NCBI GenBank assembly: GCA_016286165.1
Contig: JAEESE010000009.1
Span: 1-64,000, forward strand
Direction of reading: 5' to 3'
Length of the DNA: 64,000 bases
DNA from: Bacteroidaceae bacterium
Lineage (GTDB): Bacteria; Bacteroidota; Bacteroidia; Bacteroidales; Bacteroidaceae
In this document: positions 53,418-62,435 of the stretch, piece after piece
How the letters are laid out: the number at the start of each line of letters is the position of its first letter
How positions within the stretch are numbered: position 1 is the stretch's first letter
Made by a program: the position numbers and the translations under genes
Notes under the pieces: model-generated
Database searches by the model: none
What the model was told of the DNA's origin: nothing
The model's input: only the letters and a program-made list of their open reading frames with translations

Positions 53418-56400
53418 ATGTACAGAAAATTTTTAAGTGCGATCTTGTTCGGAGCCCTCACTATCGCTTCGACAAGTACGTTCGTGTCTTGTAAGGACTA
53501 TGATGATGACATCGATGCCCTTAACGCACGCGTAGACGCAAACGACGCAGACAACAAGGCTCTTCACGATGCTCTTGATGCTGCTAATCAGGAACTGACC
53601 AACCTGAAGGCTCAGCTCGCCAGTGAGGTTGCTCGTCTCGATGGTCTTGTAGCTGCCGCTCAGGGCACTGCTGATCAGGCTATCAAGGACGCTGCTGCCG
53701 CTCAGGCTACAGCAGATCAGGCTGTGAAGGATGCTGCTGCCGCTCAGGCTACAGCAGATCAGGCTCTTAAGCTCTCTCAGGAGAACAAGGAGGCTATCGC
53801 TAATGAGATTATTCGTGCTACTGCAGCCGAAGAAGCTCTCCGCGTTCGCATCCAGACTCTTGAGGATGTTGTCATCCCCGAGCTCCGTCAGCTCATCAAG
53901 GATCTCGACGACAAGAAGCTTGACAAGAAGACCTTCAACGAAGAGGTTGCTAAGATTTACACTCGCCTCGAGGCCGTTGAAACCGGTCTTGGTAAGGCTC
54001 TGGAGCGTATCGAAACCCTCGAGAAGGGTCTCGCTGATGAAATCCTCGCTCGCAAGGCTCTCGCAGAGGACCTCGAACAGCAGAAGAAGATTATCGCTAA
54101 CCACGAGACTCGTCTGAAGGAACTTGAAGAGAAGGTAGTTCCCGAACTCCGTCAGCTCATCCAGAAGCTTCGCGAGGACTATGAGGCAGACGTGAAGCGC
54201 ATTGATGAGGCTATCTCAAAGTTGGCTGAGCGCGTAACCAAGAATGAGAACGACATCAAGGATCTTAAGGAAGATGTCCGCAAGATTAATGAGGAACTCG
54301 AGAAGATCAACAACAAGCTCAATGAGCTGAATGTCCTCATCCTCCGTTCTCTCCGCAGCCTCGTCTTCATCCCCGACTTCTACTACTGGGGTATTGAAGC
54401 TACCGAGCTTTCTGGTGTTTACTATAAGTACTGGCTCATCACCGACATGCCTAAGGTAAATGCTGATGATAACGATCCTACATGGAACCTCCTCAAGAAT
54501 GGTAAGCTCGATTGCTTCGAGAATCCTACTCTCAGCAAGCAGAAGGAAGACTTCCTCGTTGAGAACTTCGTGGCTCGTTACCACCTCAATCCCTCTAGCG
54601 CTGACCTTTCAGCTCTGACAGTTGATAACTTTGCAGTTCTCTCTGGGGACCGCGAATATCGCACTAAGGCTGTTGCTCAGGATAAGAAGAACAGCAACAT
54701 CACCGTTGCAAGCTTCGATCCTAAGGCCGATGTTAAGAATGGTGACCTCTATCTGAACCTCAACATTGCTGATCCCGTCAAGATCAAGAAGATTGGTCAT
54801 ATTGAGGATGGTATGTTTGTTCAGGATCCTGAGGAAACTGGCATGGTTACAGTCTTTGCAACAGAGATTACTCTGAACGATGAGATGAAGAACACCGTTA
54901 CTTCTGACTACGCTGCTCTTCTCGCTACAACTTATGCTAATGGCTATCGTCTGGCTCACACCAACGCTGGTGACCCCGCTGTTAAGGTTGCAGGTCTGAC
55001 CAGTTCTTACACCAAGGTTGTGAATCCTTCTAATTGTGGTACTTGCGCTGTTAACCTCGCAAACCGTCATCTCTTCACAGATGCTGACGAGACTGTTTGG
55101 GGTGGTGGCGACAATGCTCCTCTGACAATTGTAAAACTTAAGGATCAGCCTCTCGTATCCGCTCTCAATGGCGACCTCAGCACAACTACTGCTCAGGACG
55201 TTGTAGAATGGAACAAGACTATCGACCTTTCCAAGCTCGCTGAAGTACACCGTATTGGCGACCAGAATGTTGCTGAGAAGGTTATGACAGCTGCCGAGCT
55301 TGAGAAGAATGGCTTCGAAATCCGCTTCGAACTCACCGGTATGCAGATGAAGGACAACGCTACTTCTGAGTCCGCTCACGCTGCTATCGCAGAAGATGGT
55401 AAGACTCTTCGTCCTCAGCTCCCCGCTATGGGTTATGATGAGCAGGGTCACTCTAAGGGTCTCGCTGCTAAGTACGGTGCTACCAAGCAGGATAAGACCA
55501 CTATCGGTCGTACTCCTCTGGTACGTGTAATGCTCGTTGACACCAAGCACAACGACCACGTCCTCGACTACGGTTACATCCGCCTCGTTATCGTTGACAA
55601 CGATCCCGAAGCTCAGGAAGAGCCCATCGAAGGCTTCCGCACTGTTGAGTACAACACAGCTAACAGCCTCGATTACACTTATAATGAGTGCGCAGCTCAG
55701 CCTACTCCTGAGAAGTGGTCATGGCGTCAGACTTGGGCTTCCTTCGAGAACGACCTCTACAACATGTACAACCTCTCACAGCGTGACTTCGAGGATCGCT
55801 ACGAAGCTGTAATCAAGGACGTTGCGGGTGGCAAGTATTGCACTGCAGGTCTTGAGGATGCTCTGAAGCAGTACAAGATGGTCATCAAGAATGGTAAGGA
55901 CACCACATTCGTAGCTTGCACAGCTGACGAATATCTCGGCGACATCACCGTGAAGGCTGGTTCTCTCATTGGTGAGGGTACTAAGACTCAGGTTCTTGAC
56001 TGGCAGGTTAGCGGTGAGCAGTTGAAGGCTTACGCTCTTGATGGCAAGAAGGAGACAACCCGTGTTGTTAAGTATCAGCTCATCAACGCTGCTGATCGTA
56101 GCAAGTACATGGATGTATATGTCATCCTGAAGGCTGGCGAAATCAAGGTTACTAAGGAAACTGTTAAGTATCCGACCGTAACTGGTAAGTTCGACACTAA
56201 TAAGATTAAGGAGTACTGGTATGATGAGAACACTCAGAAGGCTCAGAACACTCTCCACGAGGCTCACCTGAATGTTCCTTCACCTGAAGACTGGATCAAG
56301 ACTTGGGGCGAGAGCCGTACATGTCCGTTCGAGTTCCTCCTCAGCTCTGACTTCAACAACAACTTCATCCTCAACGAGAACAACCTCGCTCAGTACATCA

Positions 56401-57446
56401 CTGTTGATGATCCCACAACTAACAAGCTCTGGGCTCTCAGCAAGGCTGAAAAGACCTTCGGTTTCGTTGTTCTGACTGCTGACAAGGATGGTTACAAGGC
56501 TAACGACAAGGCTAAGGGCTACTCTGGCACAACTTACACTCTCAGTGTTGGTGACTACCGTCAGGTTCCCGCTTGGGGTCTCTATGCAACTGCCAATGGC
56601 AAGAAGGAGCTTATCGCTTACCTCGAGTATGATGAGAGCGACGAGCAGAACATCAACCACGTGAAGATTGTCCTGAATAAGGCTGCTCACCGTGATGATC
56701 ACATCAACTCCTTCGTTGAGGACATCATCAACTACAAGGCTCACAACGACCTCACCGACGACTTCCTTAAGGTTCTCCTCGGTATCAACCTCAAGTGGGC
56801 TGCTCCTCAAGGCATGGATGCTAAGTGTGGCTACGAGACTACTATTCCTGCATTCCAGGTACGCTTCCTCCGTCCGATCAACATGTTCGAGGAAGGCCTC
56901 CAGGTACAGGATGCTGCCAACAGCACTCAGATCTTCCCGCTCTATGACCTCGTACACTTCACCGACTGGCGTGAGCAGTGGAACCCGATTGCTGGTACAG
57001 ACAAGACCATCAACAAGGAGCGTCGCGACCGCGTAGTTCCCGATGGCGGTAAGTACATCGTTGACTACTGGTACTACTACAACATCAAGCACATCATCAT
57101 AGGTAATGCAACTGAGATTGTTGATCCCGCACAGGAAACTGCCCTCAACAACATCATGCACACCAACATGAACGGCAACGATATCACGAAGACCATCCTG
57201 GCTCGTGTATCCAACAATGTTGAGTTCACTTATGTTCCCGCAGATCCTACCGCTAGCGCTAGCGCTGAGATCGGTGATCCCGCATTCTACGGCTCCATCA
57301 AGTACACCAACAACCGTTCTACCGTTGATGAGTTCGACGTAACAGTGCCTATCACAGTATGCTACGAGTGGGGTCACCTCTACAAGGAGGTTACTATCCA
57401 CGTAGTTAAGACTCTCGAGAACACAACCGTTAAGGCTCGTCGTTAA
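53418..57446 (+). CDS. Very large coiled-coil surface lipoprotein
   Basis: A 1342-residue lipoprotein: lipobox FVSC, Cys25, then KDYDDDID, an acidic sequence of the kind that sends lipoproteins to the cell surface in this phylum. Residues about 30-310 are a long coiled coil with Ala-rich heptads (three 42-bp units give AAAAQATADQA..K blocks) and repeated VIPELRQLI. A hinge NVLILRSLRSLVFIPDFYYWGIEA follows. Residues about 340-1342 look like several beta-sandwich domains with no family I recognise. Codon use is strongly biased (CTC, AAG, GCT, CGT) and resembles the ribosomal genes next door, suggesting very high expression. A surface-layer or fibre component is my best guess. A perfect terminator follows. 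Confidence 0.7.
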   Translation: MYRKFLSAILFGALTIASTSTFVSCKDYDDDIDALNARVDANDADNKALHDALDAANQELTNLKAQLASEVARLDGLVAAAQGTADQAIKDAAAAQATADQAVKDAAAAQATADQALKLSQENKEAIANEIIRATAAEEALRVRIQTLEDVVIPELRQLIKDLDDKKLDKKTFNEEVAKIYTRLEAVETGLGKALERIETLEKGLADEILARKALAEDLEQQKKIIANHETRLKELEEKVVPELRQLIQKLREDYEADVKRIDEAISKLAERVTKNENDIKDLKEDVRKINEELEKINNKLNELNVLILRSLRSLVFIPDFYYWGIEATELSGVYYKYWLITDMPKVNADDNDPTWNLLKNGKLDCFENPTLSKQKEDFLVENFVARYHLNPSSADLSALTVDNFAVLSGDREYRTKAVAQDKKNSNITVASFDPKADVKNGDLYLNLNIADPVKIKKIGHIEDGMFVQDPEETGMVTVFATEITLNDEMKNTVTSDYAALLATTYANGYRLAHTNAGDPAVKVAGLTSSYTKVVNPSNCGTCAVNLANRHLFTDADETVWGGGDNAPLTIVKLKDQPLVSALNGDLSTTTAQDVVEWNKTIDLSKLAEVHRIGDQNVAEKVMTAAELEKNGFEIRFELTGMQMKDNATSESAHAAIAEDGKTLRPQLPAMGYDEQGHSKGLAAKYGATKQDKTTIGRTPLVRVMLVDTKHNDHVLDYGYIRLVIVDNDPEAQEEPIEGFRTVEYNTANSLDYTYNECAAQPTPEKWSWRQTWASFENDLYNMYNLSQRDFEDRYEAVIKDVAGGKYCTAGLEDALKQYKMVIKNGKDTTFVACTADEYLGDITVKAGSLIGEGTKTQVLDWQVSGEQLKAYALDGKKETTRVVKYQLINAADRSKYMDVYVILKAGEIKVTKETVKYPTVTGKFDTNKIKEYWYDENTQKAQNTLHEAHLNVPSPEDWIKTWGESRTCPFEFLLSSDFNNNFILNENNLAQYITVDDPTTNKLWALSKAEKTFGFVVLTADKDGYKANDKAKGYSGTTYTLSVGDYRQVPAWGLYATANGKKELIAYLEYDESDEQNINHVKIVLNKAAHRDDHINSFVEDIINYKAHNDLTDDFLKVLLGINLKWAAPQGMDAKCGYETTIPAFQVRFLRPINMFEEGLQVQDAANSTQIFPLYDLVHFTDWREQWNPIAGTDKTINKERRDRVVPDGGKYIVDYWYYYNIKHIIIGNATEIVDPAQETALNNIMHTNMNGNDITKTILARVSNNVEFTYVPADPTASASAEIGDPAFYGSIKYTNNRSTVDEFDVTVPITVCYEWGHLYKEVTIHVVKTLENTTVKARR
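53649..53774 (+). repeat. Three 42-bp in-frame repeats in the coiled coil
   Basis: Units at 53649, 53691 and 53733; the last two are nearly identical. Each codes for 14 residues, two heptads, so copy changes lengthen the coil by whole turns and keep its register. Confidence 0.8.
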
Positions 57447-57466
57447 TCCCGATTGTCTCTAAATAA

Positions 57467-57500
57467 AAAGGGAGGAGGAGTGTAGTCTCCTCCTCCCTTT
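57467..57500 (+). terminator. Strong terminator after the large lipoprotein gene
   Basis: AAAGGGAGGAGGAG, loop TGTAGT, CTCCTCCTCCCTTT: 14 perfect pairs followed by CTTCTTTTTA. It closes the transcript 20 bp after the stop. Confidence 0.88.
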
Positions 57501-57538
57501 CTTCTTTTTATTCACAATACAAGACCTTTCATTTATAG

Positions 57539-58018
57539 ATGAAATCACGTATTATTCTTTTAGCTCTCGTAATGGGCGTCGTCATGGTCGGTTGCCGTAA
57601 TAAGCAGGAAAGTAACTCTTACCTCCCACCTGCCTCTATGGAATACTCCGGTCAAGACACAGCAGAAGTGCTTAATTTGGTAAATAAGTATGTAGACTGT
57701 CTTAACGCTCATGATTACGATGGCATGGTCGATTTACTCTACGTTTTCAAGGATAACCGCATTCATGCTTTCGACGACGCTCAGCGCGACAGTGTCAAGC
57801 ATGGCTTGCAACAAATCCCTGTTTATGCAGCCAAGTTCCACAGCTTCCAATTGCGCAGCAATGTTAATAATGAAGTTGGAATTCTTGTCCAGCTCCTCGA
57901 AGATGGAGATCTGGAAGAAGGCATAGGCGTAAGTAAATTATACCTTAATCCGGTATTCGTTCAGGGTAAGTGGTATCTTACTCTTCTTGATCTTAATGCT
58001 GATGGCGTTAGACGTTAA
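57539..58018 (+). CDS. Small lipoprotein, possible NTF2-like fold
   Basis: A 159-residue lipoprotein (lipobox MVGC, Cys19). DTAEVLNLVNKYVDCLNAHDYDGMVDLLYVF, then alternating strands to KLYLNPVFVQGKWYLTLLDLNADGVRR, is the helix-then-sheet order of NTF2/SnoaL-like proteins. No catalytic residues can be named. The next gene starts 1 bp after the stop, so the two are translated together. Confidence 0.6.
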   Translation: MKSRIILLALVMGVVMVGCRNKQESNSYLPPASMEYSGQDTAEVLNLVNKYVDCLNAHDYDGMVDLLYVFKDNRIHAFDDAQRDSVKHGLQQIPVYAAKFHSFQLRSNVNNEVGILVQLLEDGDLEEGIGVSKLYLNPVFVQGKWYLTLLDLNADGVRR

Positions 58019-58019
58019 T

Positions 58020-58442
58020 ATGACTTCATCACGCAACATACTATCCCCTCTGCTCTTCGTGGCGCTGTTGCTTTTGGCAGCAGCATCATGCAGGCAGTCG
58101 GGGAATATTCATCGAAACGGCCCTTATATCGAGTTCGCCGACACGGTTCTTGATCTTGGCGATGTTTCGCTTAACGACACTCTTCGTTTTAGCTTTTCTT
58201 TTACTAATACAGGGGACGCCGGGCTCTTGCTTTGGGGCGTTCAACCTGACTGCGGTTCTTGCACAAAAGTAGCCTATCCTACAGACACTATAGCTCCCGG
58301 TCAAAGCGGGTCTATAGATGTTACCTTTAATGGGGCTAACAAGTATGGCCTCGGTCCCCACGAATTTTATATTCACGTACGTACGAATACAAATAAACAG
58401 TATACAGACTTACTGTTTACAACATATTTTTCCAGCCTTTAA
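58020..58442 (+). CDS. DUF1573 lipoprotein
   Basis: A 140-residue lipoprotein (lipobox ASC, Cys24). The start at 58020 is taken because it follows the previous stop by one base and gives the signal. YIEFADTVLDLGDVSLNDTLRFSFSFTNTGDAGLLLWGVQPDCGSCTKVAYPTDTIAPGQSG is a DUF1573/ASPM-like immunoglobulin fold; the CGSC pair is the family hallmark. Function unknown. The next gene begins a few bases later. Confidence 0.75.
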   Translation: MTSSRNILSPLLFVALLLLAAASCRQSGNIHRNGPYIEFADTVLDLGDVSLNDTLRFSFSFTNTGDAGLLLWGVQPDCGSCTKVAYPTDTIAPGQSGSIDVTFNGANKYGLGPHEFYIHVRTNTNKQYTDLLFTTYFSSL

Positions 58443-58457
58443 TTTATGACTTTTACG

Positions 58458-60854
58458 ATGAGAAAATCATTATTATTCTTTTTCCTTTTTCTTTCAACGG
58501 TTCTCAATGCACAGCAACGAGTGGTTATAGCACAAGCTAATGGAGATACACTCTATATTCCTATCTGGCAGATTGATAACATCAGTTTCGAGAATGTTCA
58601 GTTGCCAACTCCATCAAAGCCTGAAACGGTGGATTTAGGCTTAAAGAGCGGTTTGTTATGGGGCTCATGGAATGTCGGCGCAGAGAGTGCAGAACAAGTA
58701 GGTTATTTGTTGGGCTGGGGTAATGCTGACTCTACAAATTTATCCAAAGACGCTAAGTATTTCCCCTTACCTAATTTCACCAGAAATATTACCAATACCG
58801 ACTACGACATTGCAAAAGCATTTTGGGCTTCGGAAGAGAACCCCTTCTGGCATATGCCTACCGTTGAGGACTTCCAGGAATTAGCAGCTTGCCAGTGGGA
58901 ATGGGTTGCCGAGAAGCGGGCTTATAAAATTAGTAACCCTAATGCAGATGATGAATCTCTTAGGGAGAATTTTATATATCTTCCTGTGACAGGTGAACGC
59001 TTCGGTGAAGAAGAGCCAGATTCCGTTGACTTCGGTTTTTATTGGACTGGCTACAAAGGCAGTGCCGATTCAACGGCTGTTTATGTTCGCATAAGCATTG
59101 TTGATGGCGAAGTCGTAGTGGAACCCACAGGTGACGAGACAAGTGGAGGTGAAGAGCAAGGAGATGGAGCCGAAACTGGTGATGGTGGTGAGCCAGGAAC
59201 CGGTGGTGGAGGCGAAGCAGTTGTCCCTACCTTCTGGAGTATTCAAGATGGTTTCCGTGCACGTCATATGGCGGTTCGCCCTGTATATGGTGAGTATAAG
59301 ATTCCTGTATCCATTACTTCGTCAGATGCAGAACTTGAACACCTTAATGCCAGTATTATGACTCGTGTAGAAGGCGAGGGTGAGAATATTAAGTTCTACA
59401 TCGCATACAGCAATGTTGAAAACTTTGTTGTGGCAGAGGCCAAGAAGAGTGCCGTTTATTTGATTGAAAACTTAGAAGAGTTGTTCTCTGAACGCATTCA
59501 ACTCACAGGACTTGACTACGACACAAAGTATTATTACCGTGCAGTGGCCATTGTTGGTGACAATACCGTTGAAGAGGCTGTTACTCATATGTTCCAAACC
59601 GAGCCGGACACCCGCATTGTCAATCTCGGCCTCAGTGTGAAATGGGCAAGCCGCAATATCGGTGCCGATTCAGAGGAGGAGAGCGGATATCATGTACCTT
59701 GGGGCTCATTGACTGAAAACGGTTATCCCTATGGCGGCTCCAATCATATCAGCGGTTTCGCTGATTACGACCTTGCTACCGCTGTATGGGGTGGTGAATG
59801 GCGTATGCCTACACGTGAAGAGTTTGAAGAACTAAAGAGATATTGTACTGCAACTCAGGAGAAGGTAAATGGCGTTTCAGGAGTGCGTTTCAGCCGTAAT
59901 CACACATCTATCTTCCTTCCTTTTGCCGGTGGTCGTGCAGGCTCTTCTATTCAAAACGCAGGCAAAGTAGGTTATTATTGGACTGATGAAGGTTCTACAG
60001 GTGTTGCTTATGTCCTGGATCTTCAGTCGCCTATTTACGATGATTTCTTCACCATGGAACTTTCTACCAAGAGTTTGGGCTTGAGCGTTCGTGCCGTTTA
60101 CGGCAAGAACGACAAGAACAATTTCATTGAGAATCCTGACGAGGGTGGTGATGAGCCAGGAGGAGATACTCCAGGAGGAGATACTCCAGGCGGTGATGAG
60201 CCCGGAGGAGATACTCCAGGCGGTGAAGAGCCTCCCGTGAATCCCATCGCCGAAGATGTCGAAGCCATAGACCTAGGTCTGACCTCTGGTACGCTTTGGG
60301 CCAACAAAAATGTAGGTTCTGTTAATTCAAGCGAGTATGGTGAATTCTATGCCTGGGGTGAAACTGAGACAAAGAGCACCTATCTTCTTTCCAACTATTC
60401 ACATTATAATGCGGATTTTGAAACCTTCGACAGTCCTTATAAGGGAGTTAAAGGTATTCAGGGCACTGAGCAGGATGCAGCTCATGTGATTTGGGGCGGC
60501 AACTGGGTAATCCCAACTCCCACTCAGTTTAGTGAGTTAGTGGAGCAGTGCACATGGGAATGGCAGAATGACTACAATAGTACCGGTGTCAAAGGGTATA
60601 TCGTGAAGTCAAAGAAGAATAGCAACTATATCTTCCTGCCCATCACAGGCTACTATAATGGCGCCAGCCGCACTGCTCAGAACCGTGGTTTCTATTGGAC
60701 TTCGTCTCTCTATCTTTTCCCAGCAGACTGGGATAAGGCTAAGCAGGCTATGGAATTTGTCATTGAGCTGTCTGACAACGAAAATGATATGCACTATCAG
60801 ATGGATACAAGCCGCGCATGCGGTCTCGCAATCCGTCCAGTGAAGAATAAGTAA
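58458..60854 (+). CDS. Exported protein with three FISUMP domains
   Basis: A 798-residue protein with a signal peptide (MRKSLLFFFLFLSTVLNAQ; an ATG at 58446 is possible). FISUMP 1 (about 45-270) is split: the last strand (ARHMAVRPVYG) comes after a Gly/Glu-rich insert of about 45 residues (TSGGEEQGDGAETGDGGEPG). An FN3-like domain (about 275-385), FISUMP 2 (about 390-550), a PGGDT/PGGDEP linker (about 565-590) and FISUMP 3 (about 595-798, YWTSSLYLF...GLAIRPVKNK) follow. Secreted but not lipidated; probably a surface binding protein. The next gene, with a sorting-type tail, follows by 11 bp. Confidence 0.75.
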   Translation: MRKSLLFFFLFLSTVLNAQQRVVIAQANGDTLYIPIWQIDNISFENVQLPTPSKPETVDLGLKSGLLWGSWNVGAESAEQVGYLLGWGNADSTNLSKDAKYFPLPNFTRNITNTDYDIAKAFWASEENPFWHMPTVEDFQELAACQWEWVAEKRAYKISNPNADDESLRENFIYLPVTGERFGEEEPDSVDFGFYWTGYKGSADSTAVYVRISIVDGEVVVEPTGDETSGGEEQGDGAETGDGGEPGTGGGGEAVVPTFWSIQDGFRARHMAVRPVYGEYKIPVSITSSDAELEHLNASIMTRVEGEGENIKFYIAYSNVENFVVAEAKKSAVYLIENLEELFSERIQLTGLDYDTKYYYRAVAIVGDNTVEEAVTHMFQTEPDTRIVNLGLSVKWASRNIGADSEEESGYHVPWGSLTENGYPYGGSNHISGFADYDLATAVWGGEWRMPTREEFEELKRYCTATQEKVNGVSGVRFSRNHTSIFLPFAGGRAGSSIQNAGKVGYYWTDEGSTGVAYVLDLQSPIYDDFFTMELSTKSLGLSVRAVYGKNDKNNFIENPDEGGDEPGGDTPGGDTPGGDEPGGDTPGGEEPPVNPIAEDVEAIDLGLTSGTLWANKNVGSVNSSEYGEFYAWGETETKSTYLLSNYSHYNADFETFDSPYKGVKGIQGTEQDAAHVIWGGNWVIPTPTQFSELVEQCTWEWQNDYNSTGVKGYIVKSKKNSNYIFLPITGYYNGASRTAQNRGFYWTSSLYLFPADWDKAKQAMEFVIELSDNENDMHYQMDTSRACGLAIRPVKNK
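60148..60234 (+). repeat. 15-bp coding repeat for the PGGDT linker
   Basis: About six units of CCAGGAGGAGATACT and variants code for repeated PGGDT/PGGDE between FISUMP 2 and 3. Fifteen bases are five codons, so the linker can change length without loss of frame. Confidence 0.8.
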
Positions 60855-60865
60855 ATATAGGAGCA

Positions 60866-61402
60866 ATGCGTACAGTAAAGATTATATTTGCATCTATAGT
60901 GCTCTGCTTCATAGGCCTTACGGCTTATGCTGAAGGCGGGTATAAGCTGCTTGTCAAACTAAAGAGTGAGCAGGTCGATACATTCGCCCTGAACGTGCGT
61001 CCCGTTGTTACGTTTGACGGTGAATATGTTCATATAAAGACTGACGAAGTGCACATCGACTCTGCCTATGTCTATGACAAAGTTGATAAGTTTTACTTTG
61101 ATGTGATTGCAGAAGATGTCATAGACTCAACCGATGTTGAACCCATAGTTATCGATGAAGTTGAAGAACTGCCAGAGGAGAAGAATTCGACAGGATTCAG
61201 TTTTGCCTACGATGGTCGTTATGCGCAGATCAAAGGTTTGGGCTCGAAGAACCAGGTGGCGGTATTCTCGGTCGATGGTAAGCGTATGCGGCCAAAGACT
61301 GTTGCCACCTCTACAACTGTGACCATCTCGATGTTTGAGCTCCCGACTGGTATATATATCATTCGTGCCGGTGACAGGTCGATAAAGATAATAAGAAAGT
61401 AG
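60866..61402 (+). CDS. Exported protein with sorting-type C-terminal tail
   Basis: A 178-residue protein with a signal peptide (IIFASIVLCFIGLTAYAEG). A beta-rich part (YKLLVKLKSEQVDTFALNVRPVVTFDGEYVHI), an acidic linker (about 85-105), then a tail FAYDGRYAQIKGLGSKNQVAVFSVDGKRM...LPTGIYIIRAGDRSIKIIRK that matches the longer type-A sorting-domain pattern of the type IX system better than the shorter tails elsewhere in the window. Probably co-transcribed with the triple-FISUMP gene. Function unknown. Confidence 0.6.
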   Translation: MRTVKIIFASIVLCFIGLTAYAEGGYKLLVKLKSEQVDTFALNVRPVVTFDGEYVHIKTDEVHIDSAYVYDKVDKFYFDVIAEDVIDSTDVEPIVIDEVEELPEEKNSTGFSFAYDGRYAQIKGLGSKNQVAVFSVDGKRMRPKTVATSTTVTISMFELPTGIYIIRAGDRSIKIIRK

Positions 61403-61549
61403 AGACCTTGTTCAGACTATTCTCCTAAAGGAGAGAAGATGGAGAAATAGATGGATATTTGCCGGATTCTTGAGGTTTAAAGCCAAGAAAAAGGCAAAAA
61501 ACGGAAAAGTTTAGGCGAAAAAGGCAAAAAAATCATTAAAAGATACTAA

Positions 61550-62284
61550 ATGAAGAAAATTATATATATATTTGCAGCCGCTTGGGTGCTTATGTCTGCT
61601 TGTAAAGGCGGCATAATGAGCGCGGGTGCAGGGTCGGACAGCACAGCGGTGACTGACAGCGATTCCCTGCAGGCGCGCGTACTCACATCGGTATTCGGTA
61701 GTGTGCCCTCGATCTATGAGAACGAGATGCGCATTATCACCGAACAGGCTCGTCAAGAGGCTGGCAACAATGTGAGCAATATGCGCGGCATCATGGCTAA
61801 CCTGGCCGACTCGGCCTATGAGGTGGCTGAAGACAAGTCTCTGAACGAGATTGTCGGGATGCAAGGCGGTATCGTTCGTTGCACGGCTGAGAATGGCCTT
61901 CCGTATAAGGTCGCTCCCGAAGCTCACGTGCTTACAGTGCTTCTTCCAAAGCTGCGTAACGTCGGCGGCGAGGAGCGCGTATTCGTACAGATGGAGTTTA
62001 CACCCGACAGCGTTGCCGAGAAAGCTTACTATGTGCTCACCGGCAGCGAAGGCAAGATATCCACAGGCGTGGTTCCACTGCCACTGACAAAGCAGCCCAC
62101 AAAGGTGACAGCCGTAATCGTGGCTCCCAACGCCCCGGCTAAGTATCTTGAGGCATGCTCTGAAATTCATTTCATTGACCAGAAGACATTCAACAAACTG
62201 CGTGAGTTCGTTAAGGACCGACAGAAAATCTGGCGAGCCACCTACGCAAAAGAGCTTGGGCTGGCCGAGGAAAGTGAAGAATGA
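61550..62284 (+). CDS. Lipoprotein of unknown function
   Basis: A 244-residue lipoprotein (lipobox MSAC, Cys18). A Ser/Asp/Thr-rich spacer (about 25-45), then helical LTSVFGSVPSIYENEMRIITEQARQEAG and a mixed domain (GGIVRCTAENGLPYKVAPEAHVLTVLLPKLRNVGGEERVFVQMEFTPDS). No family recognised. It lies 147 bp after the previous gene and before an OmpA-family gene; no promoter box was found. Confidence 0.6.
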   Translation: MKKIIYIFAAAWVLMSACKGGIMSAGAGSDSTAVTDSDSLQARVLTSVFGSVPSIYENEMRIITEQARQEAGNNVSNMRGIMANLADSAYEVAEDKSLNEIVGMQGGIVRCTAENGLPYKVAPEAHVLTVLLPKLRNVGGEERVFVQMEFTPDSVAEKAYYVLTGSEGKISTGVVPLPLTKQPTKVTAVIVAPNAPAKYLEACSEIHFIDQKTFNKLREFVKDRQKIWRATYAKELGLAEESEE

Positions 62285-62435
62285 AGAGTGGAGAATGAAT
62301 AATGAAGAATGAAAGTTACTTCAGACATACAAGTTTAACTAATATATATCTACAAGACAGAAATTAAGGAGTAATTATCAACTGTAATCATTAAAACGTA
62401 AAAATTATTAACCCATTTATTAAAAACAAAACAAA

